Shown: positions 50,334 to 59,860 of the stretch, one piece after another
Position numbering within the stretch: position 1 is the stretch's first letter
Layout of the letters: each line of letters begins with the position of its first letter
Assembly (NCBI RefSeq): GCF_004114375.1
Contig: NZ_CP034692.1
Location: forward strand, 248,001-312,000
Source: Halorubrum sp. BOL3-1
Lineage (GTDB): Archaea; Halobacteriota; Halobacteria; Halobacteriales; Haloferacaceae
Length of the DNA stretch: 64,000 nt
Direction of reading: 5' to 3'
The notes under the pieces: model-generated
What the model saw: the letters and a program-made list of their open reading frames with translations, nothing else
Told to the model about the DNA's origin: nothing
The model's database searches: none
Program-made: the position numbers and the translations under genes

Positions 50334-52460
50334 CTAGCTGGGAGTCCCTAGCGCATCAGCGAAGTGACGAGGCGCGTACACCTGCCCGTCGGCGAGAGTG
50401 ACCTTCGGATCAAACTCGAACGCGAACTGTCGGAGTTCTTCACCCGTTACCTTCGACCACTGGGTCGCACCGTTTCGGAGCAACCGACGGGCCTCTTCGA
50501 GGCTCGCAGGCTGGAACCCGATGTCGAGTTCGTCGGGTTCAGCGCCTTCTGTCCGACTGATCTCCCCGCCGTACCGGTCGAGCCACCGATTCCAAGGATC
50601 ATTGTCCCCGCCGTGGGCTTCCGCCCGGGTGAGCCCGTCGAGGGCGTTTTCCAGTCCGGATTTGATGCTGTCCGACACCGAATCGATGTAGCCTGTGAGT
50701 TCTTGAGCGATGTACTTTGACCCCAGTTGAACCTCGCCGTAGGTATGATCCACGAGCGGCGAGAGGCGCTTGAGAGCGCGATAGACGGTGTCCAAATGAA
50801 CGCCGATGGAATGGGCCAACTCCTTTGGAGACGTCTCTCCGCCGTCCGTGAGCAGCGTCTCGACGACTTCTGTATCGGTCTCATTCATCCGCGCCGCCGT
50901 CGCAAAGATCTGGTCGTCCTGCTTGACCTCAATACGAGGCAAACGGTCGGGGAGAATCTTCCGCCACCGACGGGATCCCGTTACCTCAAAGTAGTCGTCT
51001 TCGACGTACATCTGGCTGTCCGGGCGGGTCGGAATGTTCGACCAGTTGAGGACGTTCAACAGCGCCTCGTCGAGTTCCGTAACGAGCGTGTCGAGATCGT
51101 CCCAGTACAGCGTCTCGTCGTGGATCGAGTTCTGGAAAGAGGCCCCGATCTTCGGATTTTCGAGAGCGGTCCCCTCGACGGCGTCGGGGTTCCGCATGTG
51201 GTAATGCTTGAACTCTTTCGCTAGCTCGTGACTACCGACCAGCTCTCCCGCACGCCGCGAGTCGATAGTAGCGGTGTGATAGTGGCCGGGACATTCGCGG
51301 TCGTCACGGACAGATTTGGCGTAGCCCTCACGGTCACCTGCAAGCAGCAGCGAGATCTCGTGGAGGGTTCCATCGTACGCGATTACCTCGCCCGTCTCAC
51401 CGCGAAGTACCCGGACGTACAGTTCCGCGTCGACGATGTTCGATGAGCTGTGGATCCGATCTGTCGTGAAGTCTTCCGGATGGATGGGGGTTGGACTGTT
51501 GAACCGGAACCCCTGACGCGTCTTGAGAGCGTCAAGCGACTGCTGTAAGACCGAGGGATACTGCTCGAAGTCCCAATATGATCCTTCGACCTCCACGTCG
51601 TACCCCTCCAAGTCGCACGGGTTGGACATCGACGAGACACCGTCTTTAGTCTCGATATCCGGCCATCGAGGCGAGATGCGGAAGTACGCCCGTTTTCGCG
51701 CCTCTGATTTGGCGTCTCCCCACGACTCGTAGCCTTTCGGGTAGACGTAGACGAGGTATTCTCTCACCTCTTCGAGCTGGAAGTTTGCAGCGTCCCGCGG
51801 CGCGAGCCCGCAGGACTTGAACCCGAACTCGATGTTCCACTCGCTCCCGTCGATCTCGGCTGTCGTGCGGAGTCGCCCGTGCTGCTCAAAGTCGTGTTCC
51901 CCCTGGAGGGACCGGAGCCCGAAGTACGACCGAAGGGGATTATCTAGATCCTCGCAGTCCCATTTGAGGTACCCGTGGAACTCGTGTGGCTGCGGGTCGA
52001 TGAAGCGCCGTGAGAAGTGGTCCTCGTCGCTAGAGCCAGATGTCTCGGTGGTCTCACCGTCCACCGTCTCCGTCTCACTCTCCTCATCAAGACGTTTCTC
52101 GGCGCGCTCGTACGCCTCACAAGTTTTGCGATGAAGATCCGGGTCGTCGGCTCGCGTATGCGTCTCGCCGCAGTATCGACACTGCGCGACAGGTTCTACG
52201 TCGCACCTGCCTTCGTGTCTCGTCGCGATTCGATGCTGTTGGAACTTACACCGACAGAAGCGACACCGGGCTACATAGTGAGAGGTACCGATTCGTCGAC
52301 GTGACTCCTTGGATACAGTCGACTCCGTGGAGATGTCGACGCACTCTCGACGGTCGTTGGTCTCCGTTTGCTCGACTGACGACTGGATCGAGTCGGTCTG
52401 GTTGCCAGTGACCGCCTCGGCCTCGTCGAGCTGTCCGAAGAGGTCGTCCGGGTCGGTCAC
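50334..52460 (-). CDS. Zinc-finger and winged-helix protein of proviral/plasmid type (DUF7845-like)
   Basis: About 708 residues from GTG 52460; GTG 52517 is in frame, but 52460 fits a TATA-like gataaaatgg near 52525 better. Two Cys/His fingers lie in CRFCRCKFQQHRIATRH and CRYCGETHTRADDPDLHRKTC (split here). A large central domain (YLKWDCEDLDNPLRSYFGLR) follows, then a winged helix (ELAHSIGVHLDTVYRALKRL). This is the architecture of a family seen in haloarchaeal proviruses and plasmids. Position beside the tRNA suggests a role in the element's maintenance. Specific function unknown. Confidence 0.7.
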   Translation of the reverse strand: MTDPDDLFGQLDEAEAVTGNQTDSIQSSVEQTETNDRRECVDISTESTVSKESRRRIGTSHYVARCRFCRCKFQQHRIATRHEGRCDVEPVAQCRYCGETHTRADDPDLHRKTCEAYERAEKRLDEESETETVDGETTETSGSSDEDHFSRRFIDPQPHEFHGYLKWDCEDLDNPLRSYFGLRSLQGEHDFEQHGRLRTTAEIDGSEWNIEFGFKSCGLAPRDAANFQLEEVREYLVYVYPKGYESWGDAKSEARKRAYFRISPRWPDIETKDGVSSMSNPCDLEGYDVEVEGSYWDFEQYPSVLQQSLDALKTRQGFRFNSPTPIHPEDFTTDRIHSSSNIVDAELYVRVLRGETGEVIAYDGTLHEISLLLAGDREGYAKSVRDDRECPGHYHTATIDSRRAGELVGSHELAKEFKHYHMRNPDAVEGTALENPKIGASFQNSIHDETLYWDDLDTLVTELDEALLNVLNWSNIPTRPDSQMYVEDDYFEVTGSRRWRKILPDRLPRIEVKQDDQIFATAARMNETDTEVVETLLTDGGETSPKELAHSIGVHLDTVYRALKRLSPLVDHTYGEVQLGSKYIAQELTGYIDSVSDSIKSGLENALDGLTRAEAHGGDNDPWNRWLDRYGGEISRTEGAEPDELDIGFQPASLEEARRLLRNGATQWSKVTGEELRQFAFEFDPKVTLADGQVYAPRHFADALGTPS

Positions 52461-52595
52461 TGCGACCGACCTCTGTGGTCTCGCTCGCGCGCAGCCGGGA
52501 GACGGCTCGCGCGACACCCCATTTTATCAGGGTGGAAACTAGTTGTATCAGGTACGAGTACCCCTTTACGGGGGGAAATTGAACGTATCGTCCGA

Positions 52596-52606
52596 AGCCA
52601 GGGCAG
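52596..52606. other. Right attachment site (attR core) in tRNA-Thr 3' end
   Basis: agccagggcag, the last 11 nt of the tRNA gene read on the plus strand, repeats at 23445-23455. The island lies on the 3' side of the tRNA, so the tRNA stays intact. Confidence 0.75.
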
Positions 52607-52669
52607 GGATTTGAACCCCGGAAGTCTCGATTACAAGTCGAGTGCATGAACCGCCCATGCTCCCCTGGC
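52596..52669 (-). tRNA. tRNA-Thr (anticodon UGU)
   Basis: A 74-nt cloverleaf on the minus strand. Acceptor stem GCCAGGG/CCCTGGC, D stem GCAT/ATGC, anticodon stem CTCGA/TCGAG with loop CTTGTAA (anticodon TGT), T stem CGGGG/CCCTG with TTCAAAT. Discriminator base is U, as for archaeal threonine tRNAs. CCA is not encoded. Its 3' end is the integration site of the island. Confidence 0.95.
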
Positions 52670-52730
52670 GCGTGCGGTCGTACTCGGTCCTCCTATGTGT
52701 GCGTGTCGCTTTCCGCGAACCCGGCCGGGG

Positions 52731-53297
52731 TCAGTCGCTTTCGTCGGTCGCGTCGTCGTTACCGCTTTCGTCGCTCTCGTCGTCCCCGCCGTCGCCCTCG
52801 TCGCCCAGTCGCTTCGTCAGTTCGATGCGGTGGGCGTCGTAGCCGTGCGCCGCATAAAAGGCTCTGGCGCGGTCGTTGTCGGCCAGCGCCTCCAGCGCCA
52901 CGCGGTCGGCCCCCTGTTCCCGGAGCGCGCGCTCGGCCGCGTCGAGCAGCGCCCCCCCGATCCCCTCGTCGCGCCGCTCCGGCGCCACGAAGAGGTTGCT
53001 GACGGTGCCGCGGACGGCGTCGCGCTCGTAGTCGCCGCGTTCGAGCGAGAAGCCGACGAAGCCGACGAGTTCCGTTCCGCCCCCCGCGTTCCCCGGGGCT
53101 TCCGAGTCGCGGGCGACGAGCAGGTCACCCGTGACGGCCGACTGCCCGACCCACTCGCGGACCGTCGCGCGGTTCGCCTCGGCGCGGAGCGTGGCGCCGT
53201 ACTCGCGCTGCCCCGCCGCGAGCGCCACCCACATGTCGGTGACTGCGTCGACGTCGTCGGCGGTCGCCGGCTCGACGCGGGGACCCGTATCGGCCAT
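52731..53297 (-). CDS. GNAT family N-acetyltransferase
   Basis: A 188-residue protein. It opens VEPATADDVDAVTDMWVAL; the acetyl-CoA loop is VAPERRDEGIGGALLDAAER (RxxGxG/A), and the motif B end is ALADNDRARAFYAAHGYDAH. The last 25 residues are an Asp/Glu/Ser tail. Substrate unknown. First chromosomal gene right of the tRNA. Confidence 0.88.
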   Translation of the reverse strand: MADTGPRVEPATADDVDAVTDMWVALAAGQREYGATLRAEANRATVREWVGQSAVTGDLLVARDSEAPGNAGGGTELVGFVGFSLERGDYERDAVRGTVSNLFVAPERRDEGIGGALLDAAERALREQGADRVALEALADNDRARAFYAAHGYDAHRIELTKRLGDEGDGGDDESDESGNDDATDESD

Positions 53298-53362
53298 GCG
53301 CCCGGATTCGGCTCGCGGCGTGTTGAGGCTGCCGGCCGGCGAGTCGGTCGCTCGGGACCCGG

Positions 53363-54091
53363 TCAGACCTCGCGGCAGTTCGGGCAGACGGCCTGCCCGT
53401 TAGCGGTGACGAGCTCGGGGACCAAGGCGCCGCAGCTCTCGCAGACGCCCTGCGTCGAGGCGCCGCTCGCCGCTCCCGCGCCGGGGTCGGTTCCGCCGTC
53501 CGTTCCCGCGGTTTCGTCTCGCGATTCGACCTCAGCGCGGTCCGCCGTCGACTCCGGATCGATCGTCGCCCCGGCACCTCGCTCCGCGTCGGAGTCGGCC
53601 GCGGCGGCCGTCGAAAGCACCGTCTCGTCCCGTCGTAGGTCGCCGGTCGCTGCTTCGTCACCGAATCCGTCGACCCCCGTTCGCGGGGCGCCCGCGACGA
53701 GCACGTCGCCGTCCGTCACGACGCCGACCGCCTCCCCGTCGTCGACGGCGACGACCCGGTCGGTCCCCTCCGCGACGAGGCGCTCTTCGACCGCAGTCAG
53801 GGAGTCGTCCGGGGACATCGTCGGGAGCGGCGGCCCCATCGCGTCGCTGACGGTGCGGTCGTCGACGCCGGCGTTCGGACCGGCTTCCTCGGCGTCTCCG
53901 GTCGCGTCCAGCAGCGCGTCGAGCGCGTCGCGGGACTCCAGTCGCCCGACCGGTTCGCCGCCGCGCACGACGACCAGGCAGTTCGTCTCTTCTTCGACCA
54001 ACAGCGCGGCCGCGTCCGAGAGCGAGTCCGACTCGCTGGCGCCGAGGAACTCGCGGTGCATCACGTCACGGACCGTGGTGTCTGTTCGCAT
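53363..54091 (-). CDS. CBS-domain pair protein with C-terminal zinc ribbon
   Basis: A 242-residue protein. Two CBS motifs run from VRDVMHREFLGASESDSLSD to DRVVAVDDGEAVGVVTDGDV. A Gly/Ala/Asp-rich linker leads to a zinc ribbon (CESCGALVPELVTANGQAVC, then PNCREV). It probably senses an adenine nucleotide and binds a partner or nucleic acid; no enzyme domain is attached. Common in haloarchaea. Confidence 0.8.
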   Translation of the reverse strand: MRTDTTVRDVMHREFLGASESDSLSDAAALLVEEETNCLVVVRGGEPVGRLESRDALDALLDATGDAEEAGPNAGVDDRTVSDAMGPPLPTMSPDDSLTAVEERLVAEGTDRVVAVDDGEAVGVVTDGDVLVAGAPRTGVDGFGDEAATGDLRRDETVLSTAAAADSDAERGAGATIDPESTADRAEVESRDETAGTDGGTDPGAGAASGASTQGVCESCGALVPELVTANGQAVCPNCREV

Positions 54092-54297
54092 ATGTTCCGG
54101 ATCCGCTCCGATCGGCTAAAAGCTGCCCCCGATACCGTTATACGGGTACTCCGCGTAGCATTGCGATCGGTTCGCACGCTGAGCGACGTGGGTGCGCGAG
54201 GGTCGCGCGCGGAGAGCGCGGACTGCCTGCAGTGAGCGCGGACCGCCCGCGACGACGAAAAGGGAGCGTTCAAACCCTCCGGCGTTCGAACGCCGGC
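54092..54297. other. Divergent upstream region of the CBS and uridine kinase genes
   Basis: No gene is supported here. The end near 54280-54296 holds gcgttcgaacgcc, a short palindrome, directly before the uridine kinase ATG. Confidence 0.4.
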
Positions 54298-54996
54298 ATG
54301 GCAATTCCCTCGTTCGTGATCGGGATCGCGGGCGGGACGGGCGCCGGGAAGACGACGGTCTCCCGGCTCGTCACCCGCGACCTCGACGACAGCGTCGTCC
54401 GGATCCCCTTGGACAACTACTACGAGGACCTCTCGCACCTCGACTTCGAGGAGCGCAAGGGGGTCAACTACGACCACCCCTCGGCGTTCGAGTGGGAGCT
54501 GTTGCGGGGGCACCTCGAATCCTTACTGGAGGGCCAGTCCGTCGAGATGCCCCAGTACGATTTCGAGGTCCACAACCGGAAACCCGAGCGCGTGACCGTC
54601 GACCCCGCGGACGTGATCGTCTTGGAGGGAATCCTGGCGCTGTACGACGAGGACATAAACGACATGATGGACCTCCGGCTGTTCGTCGAGACGGACGCCG
54701 ACGTGCGGATCCTCCGACGGATCCGGCGGGACGTGATCGAGCGCGGCCGCGACCTGGAGGGCGTCATCGACCAGTACCTCTCGACGGTGAAGCCGATGCA
54801 CGAGCAGTTCATCGAGCCGTCGAAGAAACACGCCGACGTGATCATCCCCGAGGGCGCGAACAGCGTGGCGATCAACCTCCTCGAAGAGAAGCTCCACGCC
54901 GAGGTCGAGGGCGACGCTGTCCGCAGCTGGGACCGCGGCAGCCTCGAACAGGAGCTCGCCGAGAAGCGCTCGCTCGATATTGACGGTGACGACTGA
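54298..54996 (+). CDS. udk: Uridine kinase
   Basis: A 232-residue P-loop kinase from ATG 54298. GIAGGTGAGKTTVSRLVTRD is the Walker A loop, VRIPLDNYYEDLSHLD is the substrate region, NYDHPSAFEWELL and PQYDFEVHNRKPERV complete the uridine kinase motifs, and VIVLEGILAL is Walker B-like. It phosphorylates uridine or cytidine in pyrimidine salvage, matching the thymidine kinase elsewhere in the window. The acidic tail is typical of haloarchaeal versions. Confidence 0.93.
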   Translation: MAIPSFVIGIAGGTGAGKTTVSRLVTRDLDDSVVRIPLDNYYEDLSHLDFEERKGVNYDHPSAFEWELLRGHLESLLEGQSVEMPQYDFEVHNRKPERVTVDPADVIVLEGILALYDEDINDMMDLRLFVETDADVRILRRIRRDVIERGRDLEGVIDQYLSTVKPMHEQFIEPSKKHADVIIPEGANSVAINLLEEKLHAEVEGDAVRSWDRGSLEQELAEKRSLDIDGDD

Positions 54997-55270
54997 TCTG
55001 TCCGGACCCGTCCAGTCTGCGGGATTCGATGTCGAATTAGCGGTGAATTCTCCGAGGCCACAGCCGCGCGGCTGAACGTATCTGACCGCGTCACGACCGA
55101 AACCGGCGAAGCCCCATCCGGCGGCTTCCCCGCCGGCCATCAGAGAGACCCCCGGTCTCTCCCTACTCGCGGCCGCCGGGGGCGACCGCTCGCAGGCGCG
55201 CGCCACCGCAGTACCTGTCGTGAGTAGTCATCGGAGTCGCCCAGAGCGTCCGAACGTCGATCGGCCGTGC
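54997..55270. other. Gap between converging genes
   Basis: No gene or clear signal is seen. It separates uridine kinase from the helicase. Confidence 0.4.
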
Positions 55271-56653
55271 TCACCGCCTTCGATCGGCCACCCGCTCTTC
55301 CGCCGTCTCCGCGCTGACGAGTTCGTAGAGAAGCGCCCGGCCGCCGTCCTCTTTCGGTCGGAGGACGCGCCCGAGCCGCTGGGTGAACTCCCGCTCGCTG
55401 CCGGAGCCGGAGAGGAGGACCGCGACGTTGGCGTCGGGCACGTCGACGCCCTCGTCGAGGACGTTGGCGGCGACCACCCGCCCGTAGGTGCCGTCGCGGA
55501 ACCGCTCCAAGATCTCGCGGCGCTCCTCCGCGCCCGTCTCGGCGGTGATCGCCGGCAGGAGGAACCGCTCCGAGAGCCGGTAGACGAGGTCGGTGTGGCC
55601 GGTGAACACGATCACGCGGTCGTCGCGGTGGCGGTCCAGAATGTCGGCCAGCCGCGCCACCTTCCGGTCCGCGTTCATCATGATCTCGCGGGCCTCCTGT
55701 TTCGCTAAGAGGGCCTCCCGCGCCGCCGGGTCGTTGCCGGACCGCTTGACCAGTTCCCGGTAGTCGCTCCCGCTCGTGAACGTGATACCCGCGTCGCGGA
55801 CGTACTCGACGAACGTGCCCTGCCTCTCGTCGTAGCGCTCGCGCTCCGCGTCGGTCAGCTCCACCTCGATCCGCCGGATGTCGTAGGGGGCGAGGTGGTC
55901 GCCCGCGAGGTCGTCGACGCCGAGCGCGTAGACGCGGTCCCCGACCAGCTCCGCGACCGCCTCGTGAGCGCCGTCGGGACGCTCGAAGGTGGCGGTGAGA
56001 CCGAGTCGCGCGGGCGCGGCGAGCAGCCGCGCGGCGTCGCGGTACCCCTCGCCGCCGAGGTGGTGAACCTCGTCGAAGACGACGAACTCGAAGGCGTCGC
56101 CGACGCCGTCGGCCTTGAGGTACGCGGAGTCGTACGTCGACACCGTGACCGCCTCGCGGCGCTGCTCGCCGCCGCCGAACCGCCCGATCGGAACCGAAAA
56201 CTCGCGTTCCAGCTCCCGCTGCCACTGGTCGAGGAGGTCGATCGTGGGTACGACGACGAGCGTTGGGACGCCCAGCTCGACCATCGCCCGGATCGCGATC
56301 ACGGTCTTACCGGCGCCGGTCGGGAGCTCGATCACCCCGCGGTCGCCCGCGTCGCGCCACGCGTCGAGCGCCTCCTGCTGGTACTCGCGGAGGTCGTAGT
56401 CGGTGGCGAGCGCGTCCGGCAGCCCGGCCGCCTCGGCGGCGCGGTCGCTCGCGTCGAGGACCCGGTCGTCGACGCCGACCCCGGCCACCCGGAGCGCCCG
56501 CCGGAGCTCGGCGTAGCGGTGCGCGGGCGCGCGGCTCGTGCCCGAGCGGGGATCCGTCTCGACGCCGGGCAGCGGCGGCAGCGCGTCGGGCGCGAGGTCG
56601 GCGTCCGCGTCGATCCGGATCGTGCCGTCCTCGTAGGTCAGGCGGCCGTCCAT
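55271..56653 (-). CDS. XPB/Rad25-like DNA helicase
   Basis: A 460-residue SF2 helicase. Walker A is IELPTGAGKTVIAIRAM, the DEVH box is VVFDEVHHLGGEGYRD, motif III is LGLTATFERPDG, and motif VI is FTQRLGRVLRPKEDG. An RED-like element is not obvious. Archaeal XPB homologues take part in DNA repair and transcription. Its start is at ATG 56653 next to the divergent esterase gene. Confidence 0.9.
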   Translation of the reverse strand: MDGRLTYEDGTIRIDADADLAPDALPPLPGVETDPRSGTSRAPAHRYAELRRALRVAGVGVDDRVLDASDRAAEAAGLPDALATDYDLREYQQEALDAWRDAGDRGVIELPTGAGKTVIAIRAMVELGVPTLVVVPTIDLLDQWQRELEREFSVPIGRFGGGEQRREAVTVSTYDSAYLKADGVGDAFEFVVFDEVHHLGGEGYRDAARLLAAPARLGLTATFERPDGAHEAVAELVGDRVYALGVDDLAGDHLAPYDIRRIEVELTDAERERYDERQGTFVEYVRDAGITFTSGSDYRELVKRSGNDPAAREALLAKQEAREIMMNADRKVARLADILDRHRDDRVIVFTGHTDLVYRLSERFLLPAITAETGAEERREILERFRDGTYGRVVAANVLDEGVDVPDANVAVLLSGSGSEREFTQRLGRVLRPKEDGGRALLYELVSAETAEERVADRRR

Positions 56654-56702
56654 CGACCGGAGTTGCCGACCGACTTACAAAGGCCCACCGCCTCGGTCCG
56701 CC

Positions 56703-57653
56703 ATGCGCGCGGACGAACTCGACCCGGACCTCGCCGCGGCGATCGACGAGATCGAGACGCCGGGGCCGCCGGCGTGGAGCGACCTCTCCGTCGAGGCCGC
56801 CCGCGGCCTCGAAGACGACCTGTTCTCCGGGCCGCCCGAGCCGCCCGTGGCCGACGTGCGCGACATCGCGTTCGACGGACCGCACGGCGAGGTGCCGGTC
56901 CGGGTGTATCGGCCCGAAGCGGCCCTCGGGGAACCGACGGCGGGGAGCCGCGCACTCGTCCACTTCCACGGGGGCGGGTGGACGCTCGGCACGCTCGACT
57001 CGGTCGACGGCATCTGCCGCGAGCTCGCGGTCCGCGCCGACGCGGCCGTCGTCTCGGTCGACTACCGGCTCGCCCCGGAACACCCGTTCCCGGTCGCCGT
57101 CGACGAGGCGGCCGCGGCGGTCGAGTGGACCGCGGAGACCGCGGACGCGCTCGGCGTCGACCTCGGCCGGATCGGCGTTTCGGGGACCAGCGCCGGCGGC
57201 GCGCTCGCGGTCGCGGCGTCGTTCCGCGCTCGGGAGTCGGCTGACCACCCGGCGCCCGCCGGGCAGTTCCTACTCTACCCGATCGCCGGCCACGACTTCG
57301 AGACGGACTCCTACCGGGAGAACGCGGACGGTCCCCTGCTCACCCGCGACGACATGCGGTGGTTCTACGAGCGGTACCTCCGCAGTCCGGTCGACGCTGC
57401 GAACCCCTACGCGGTCCCGCTCCGGGCGGCGGACCTCTGTGACCTGCCGCCCGCGACGGTCGTCACCGCCGGGTTCGACCCCCTGCGCGACGACGGCGTT
57501 GCGCTCGCGGAGCGGTTCGAGCGCGAGGGGACCCCCGTCCGGCACCGGCACTACCCGGCGATGGCGCACGGCTTCTGTAGCCTCGCGGACCGCGTGCCGA
57601 CGGCGGAGGCGGCGCTGTCGGCGGTCGCGGAAGACGTGCGAGAGCGGTTGTAG
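56703..57653 (+). CDS. Alpha/beta hydrolase, HSL-type carboxylesterase/lipase
   Basis: A 316-residue esterase. The oxyanion-hole motif is LVHFHGGGWTLGTLDSV (HGGG), the nucleophile motif is GVSGTSAGGALAVAA (GTSAGG), the catalytic Asp lies in TAGFDPLRDDGV, and His in YPAMAHGFCSLA. This is the hormone-sensitive-lipase family. Cytoplasmic; substrate likely short-chain esters. It diverges from the helicase gene. Confidence 0.9.
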   Translation: MRADELDPDLAAAIDEIETPGPPAWSDLSVEAARGLEDDLFSGPPEPPVADVRDIAFDGPHGEVPVRVYRPEAALGEPTAGSRALVHFHGGGWTLGTLDSVDGICRELAVRADAAVVSVDYRLAPEHPFPVAVDEAAAAVEWTAETADALGVDLGRIGVSGTSAGGALAVAASFRARESADHPAPAGQFLLYPIAGHDFETDSYRENADGPLLTRDDMRWFYERYLRSPVDAANPYAVPLRAADLCDLPPATVVTAGFDPLRDDGVALAERFEREGTPVRHRHYPAMAHGFCSLADRVPTAEAALSAVAEDVRERL

Positions 57654-57691
57654 GTCGGCCACGCGGCTCAGGCGCGGGGTGACCGCGCGAC

Positions 57692-58141
57692 TCAGGCCTC
57701 AACCGTCGTCTTCACGATACTCACCGGCGCGGCCGACTGCCGGGAGACGCGCTCGGTGACGGAGCCGAGCATCCGGCGGTAGTCGCCGGACCGCGCCTTC
57801 GACCCCATCACCGTGAGGTCGACGTCCCCCTCGTCGATGTACCGGAGGATCTCCTCGTGGGGAGCGCCGTACCGCATCGCAGTGACCGCCTCCACGCCGG
57901 CGTCGTCGGCGAGCGCGGCGACGGCGTCTGTCGCCTCGCGACCGGTCTCTTCGAGCGTCTCCTCGGGGCCCTCGGCCCCGTCGACGAACTCGTCGCCAGA
58001 GTAGGCGTTCACCACGCCGCCGTCGACGACGTAGAGGACGTGGAGCGTCGCGTCGTAGCGGCCGGCGGCATCGATCGCGTGGTCGATCGCGCGGTCGACG
58101 CCGACGCTGCCGTCGGTCGGGAGGAGGACGCGGTCGTACAT
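57692..58141 (-). CDS. Universal stress protein (UspA family)
   Basis: A 149-residue protein from ATG 58141. It begins YDRVLLPTDGSVGVDRAIDH and ends with VMGSKARSGDYRRMLGSVTE, then VSRQSAAPVSIVK, close to the Usp nucleotide-binding G-loop pattern. A TATA-like gatttattcgc (58163-58173) lies 22-32 bp upstream. Confidence 0.92.
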   Translation of the reverse strand: MYDRVLLPTDGSVGVDRAIDHAIDAAGRYDATLHVLYVVDGGVVNAYSGDEFVDGAEGPEETLEETGREATDAVAALADDAGVEAVTAMRYGAPHEEILRYIDEGDVDLTVMGSKARSGDYRRMLGSVTERVSRQSAAPVSIVKTTVEA

Positions 58142-58162
58142 GTGCGGCGATTCCACGGCCGA

Positions 58163-58173
58163 GCGAATAAATC
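58163..58173 (-). promoter_or_regulatory. TATA-like box of the UspA gene
   Basis: The minus strand reads gatttattcgc before ATG 58141, consistent with a leaderless transcript. Confidence 0.55.
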
Positions 58174-58222
58174 GGTCGCCGTTTCCCGAACGATTAACAC
58201 GCTGTGTCTCCGCCGAGTTCCC

Positions 58223-59860
58223 ATGACCGAGGCCGCCGACCGGATCTTCGTGAACGGGGAGGGACACACGCTCGCGGACCCGGACGACGGCGGCGACGCG
58301 GTCCGCGAGGCCGTCGCCGTGCGCGACGGCCGTATCGTCCGGACGGGGCGAACCCACGACGTGGAGCTGCTCGCGGGCGTCGACACCGACACTGTCGACC
58401 TCGACGGGCGCGTCGTCCTCCCGGGCTTCGTCGACGCGCACACCCACCTGACCACGGTGGGCCGGTACATCGTCCATACCGACCTCTCCGCGGCCGACTC
58501 GCCCGAGTCGGCCGTCGACCTGCTCGCGGAGCGCGCGGGGGAAGTGGAACGAGAGTCGGGGGACGGCGACGCCGAGGGCGACGGCGACGAGAGAGACGCG
58601 AACGGCGACGCAGACGGGACGGGCGAGTGGGTGCTCGGGTACGGCTACGACGAGTCGACGTGGGACGAGTCGCGCTACCTCACGCGCGAGGACCTCGACC
58701 GCGTTTCGGCCGAGCGCCCGGTCGCGGCGTTCCGCGAGGACATGCACGTCGCGGCGGTCAACGGCGTCGTCATCGATCGGTTCGGGGACGCGCTCGCGGA
58801 CGCCCCCGACGAGGCGGTCCCCACGGGCGACGACGGCGAGCCGACGGGCGTCCTCCTCGAAGCCGCCATCGACCCGATATACCGGGCGGTCGAGCCCGAC
58901 CGCGAGGAGACGCGCGCGGTCGTCGAGGCCGCGCTCGACGGCTGCGCCGCCCGCGGGATCACCGGGTTCCACGACATGGTTCGGAACTCGCACGCCCCGC
59001 GCGTCTACCGCGACCTCGACGCGGCCGGGGAACTGACCGCTCGCGTCCGGATCAACTACTGGAGCGACCACCTCGACGCGGCCCGCGAGGTCGGTCTCGC
59101 CACGAACGCCGGGAGCGACCGCGTCGAGATTGGCGCGATCAAGTCGTTCACTGACGGGAGCTTCGGCGGCCGGACCGCCCGGCTCTCGGAGCCGTACGCG
59201 GACGCCCCCGACGGGACCGGGCAGTGGGTCGTCGACCCCGAGGAGCTGCGCGAGACGGTGGCGGCGGCGACCGACGCCGGCTTCCAGTTCTCCGCGCACG
59301 CGATCGGCGACGAGGCGATCTCGGTCGTGGTAGACGCCTACGAGGACGCCTCGGAGACCGACCCCGGGGAGGCTCGCCACCGGATCGAACACGTCGAGCT
59401 GGCCGACGACGACGCGATCGAACGGCTCGCGGAGACCGGCGTCGTCGCCAGCGTCCAGCCGAACTTCCTGAAGTGGGCGAAAGAGGGGGGCCTCTACGAG
59501 GAGCGGCTCGGGCCGGAGCGCACCGCCGAGACGAACCGCTACCGCGAGATGCTCGACGCGGGGGTCCGGCTCGCGTTCGGCTCCGACGGGATGCCGATGG
59601 ACCCCCTCGTCGGCGTCCATCACGCGGTCAACGCCCCCGCTGAGGCCCAGCGGCTCACCGTCACCGAGGCGCTGCGCGCGTACACGAGCGGCGCTGCCTA
59701 CGCCGGCTTCGACGAGGACCGGCTCGGCACGATCGAACCGGGCAAGCGGGCGGACCTCGTCGCGCTCGACGCGTCGCCGTGGGAGCGGTCCGACGCGATA
59801 GACGACATCGACGTCGCGCTGACGGTCGTCGACGGCGAGGTCGTGTTCGACGGCCGGTGA
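58223..59860 (+). CDS. YtcJ-like amidohydrolase
   Basis: A 545-residue metal-dependent hydrolase of the YtcJ/exoenzyme regulatory group. The HxH site is PGFVDAHTHLTTVGRYI, other ligands lie in IGAIKSFTDGSFGGRTARLS, AHAIGDEAISVVVDAYED, HRIEHVELADDDAIE and AFGSDGMPMDPLVGVHHAV (Asp). It ends GTIEPGKRADLVALD. A 20-residue acidic insert (GDGDAEGDGDERDANGDADG) lies near residue 120. Substrate unknown. Confidence 0.87.
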   Translation: MTEAADRIFVNGEGHTLADPDDGGDAVREAVAVRDGRIVRTGRTHDVELLAGVDTDTVDLDGRVVLPGFVDAHTHLTTVGRYIVHTDLSAADSPESAVDLLAERAGEVERESGDGDAEGDGDERDANGDADGTGEWVLGYGYDESTWDESRYLTREDLDRVSAERPVAAFREDMHVAAVNGVVIDRFGDALADAPDEAVPTGDDGEPTGVLLEAAIDPIYRAVEPDREETRAVVEAALDGCAARGITGFHDMVRNSHAPRVYRDLDAAGELTARVRINYWSDHLDAAREVGLATNAGSDRVEIGAIKSFTDGSFGGRTARLSEPYADAPDGTGQWVVDPEELRETVAAATDAGFQFSAHAIGDEAISVVVDAYEDASETDPGEARHRIEHVELADDDAIERLAETGVVASVQPNFLKWAKEGGLYEERLGPERTAETNRYREMLDAGVRLAFGSDGMPMDPLVGVHHAVNAPAEAQRLTVTEALRAYTSGAAYAGFDEDRLGTIEPGKRADLVALDASPWERSDAIDDIDVALTVVDGEVVFDGR

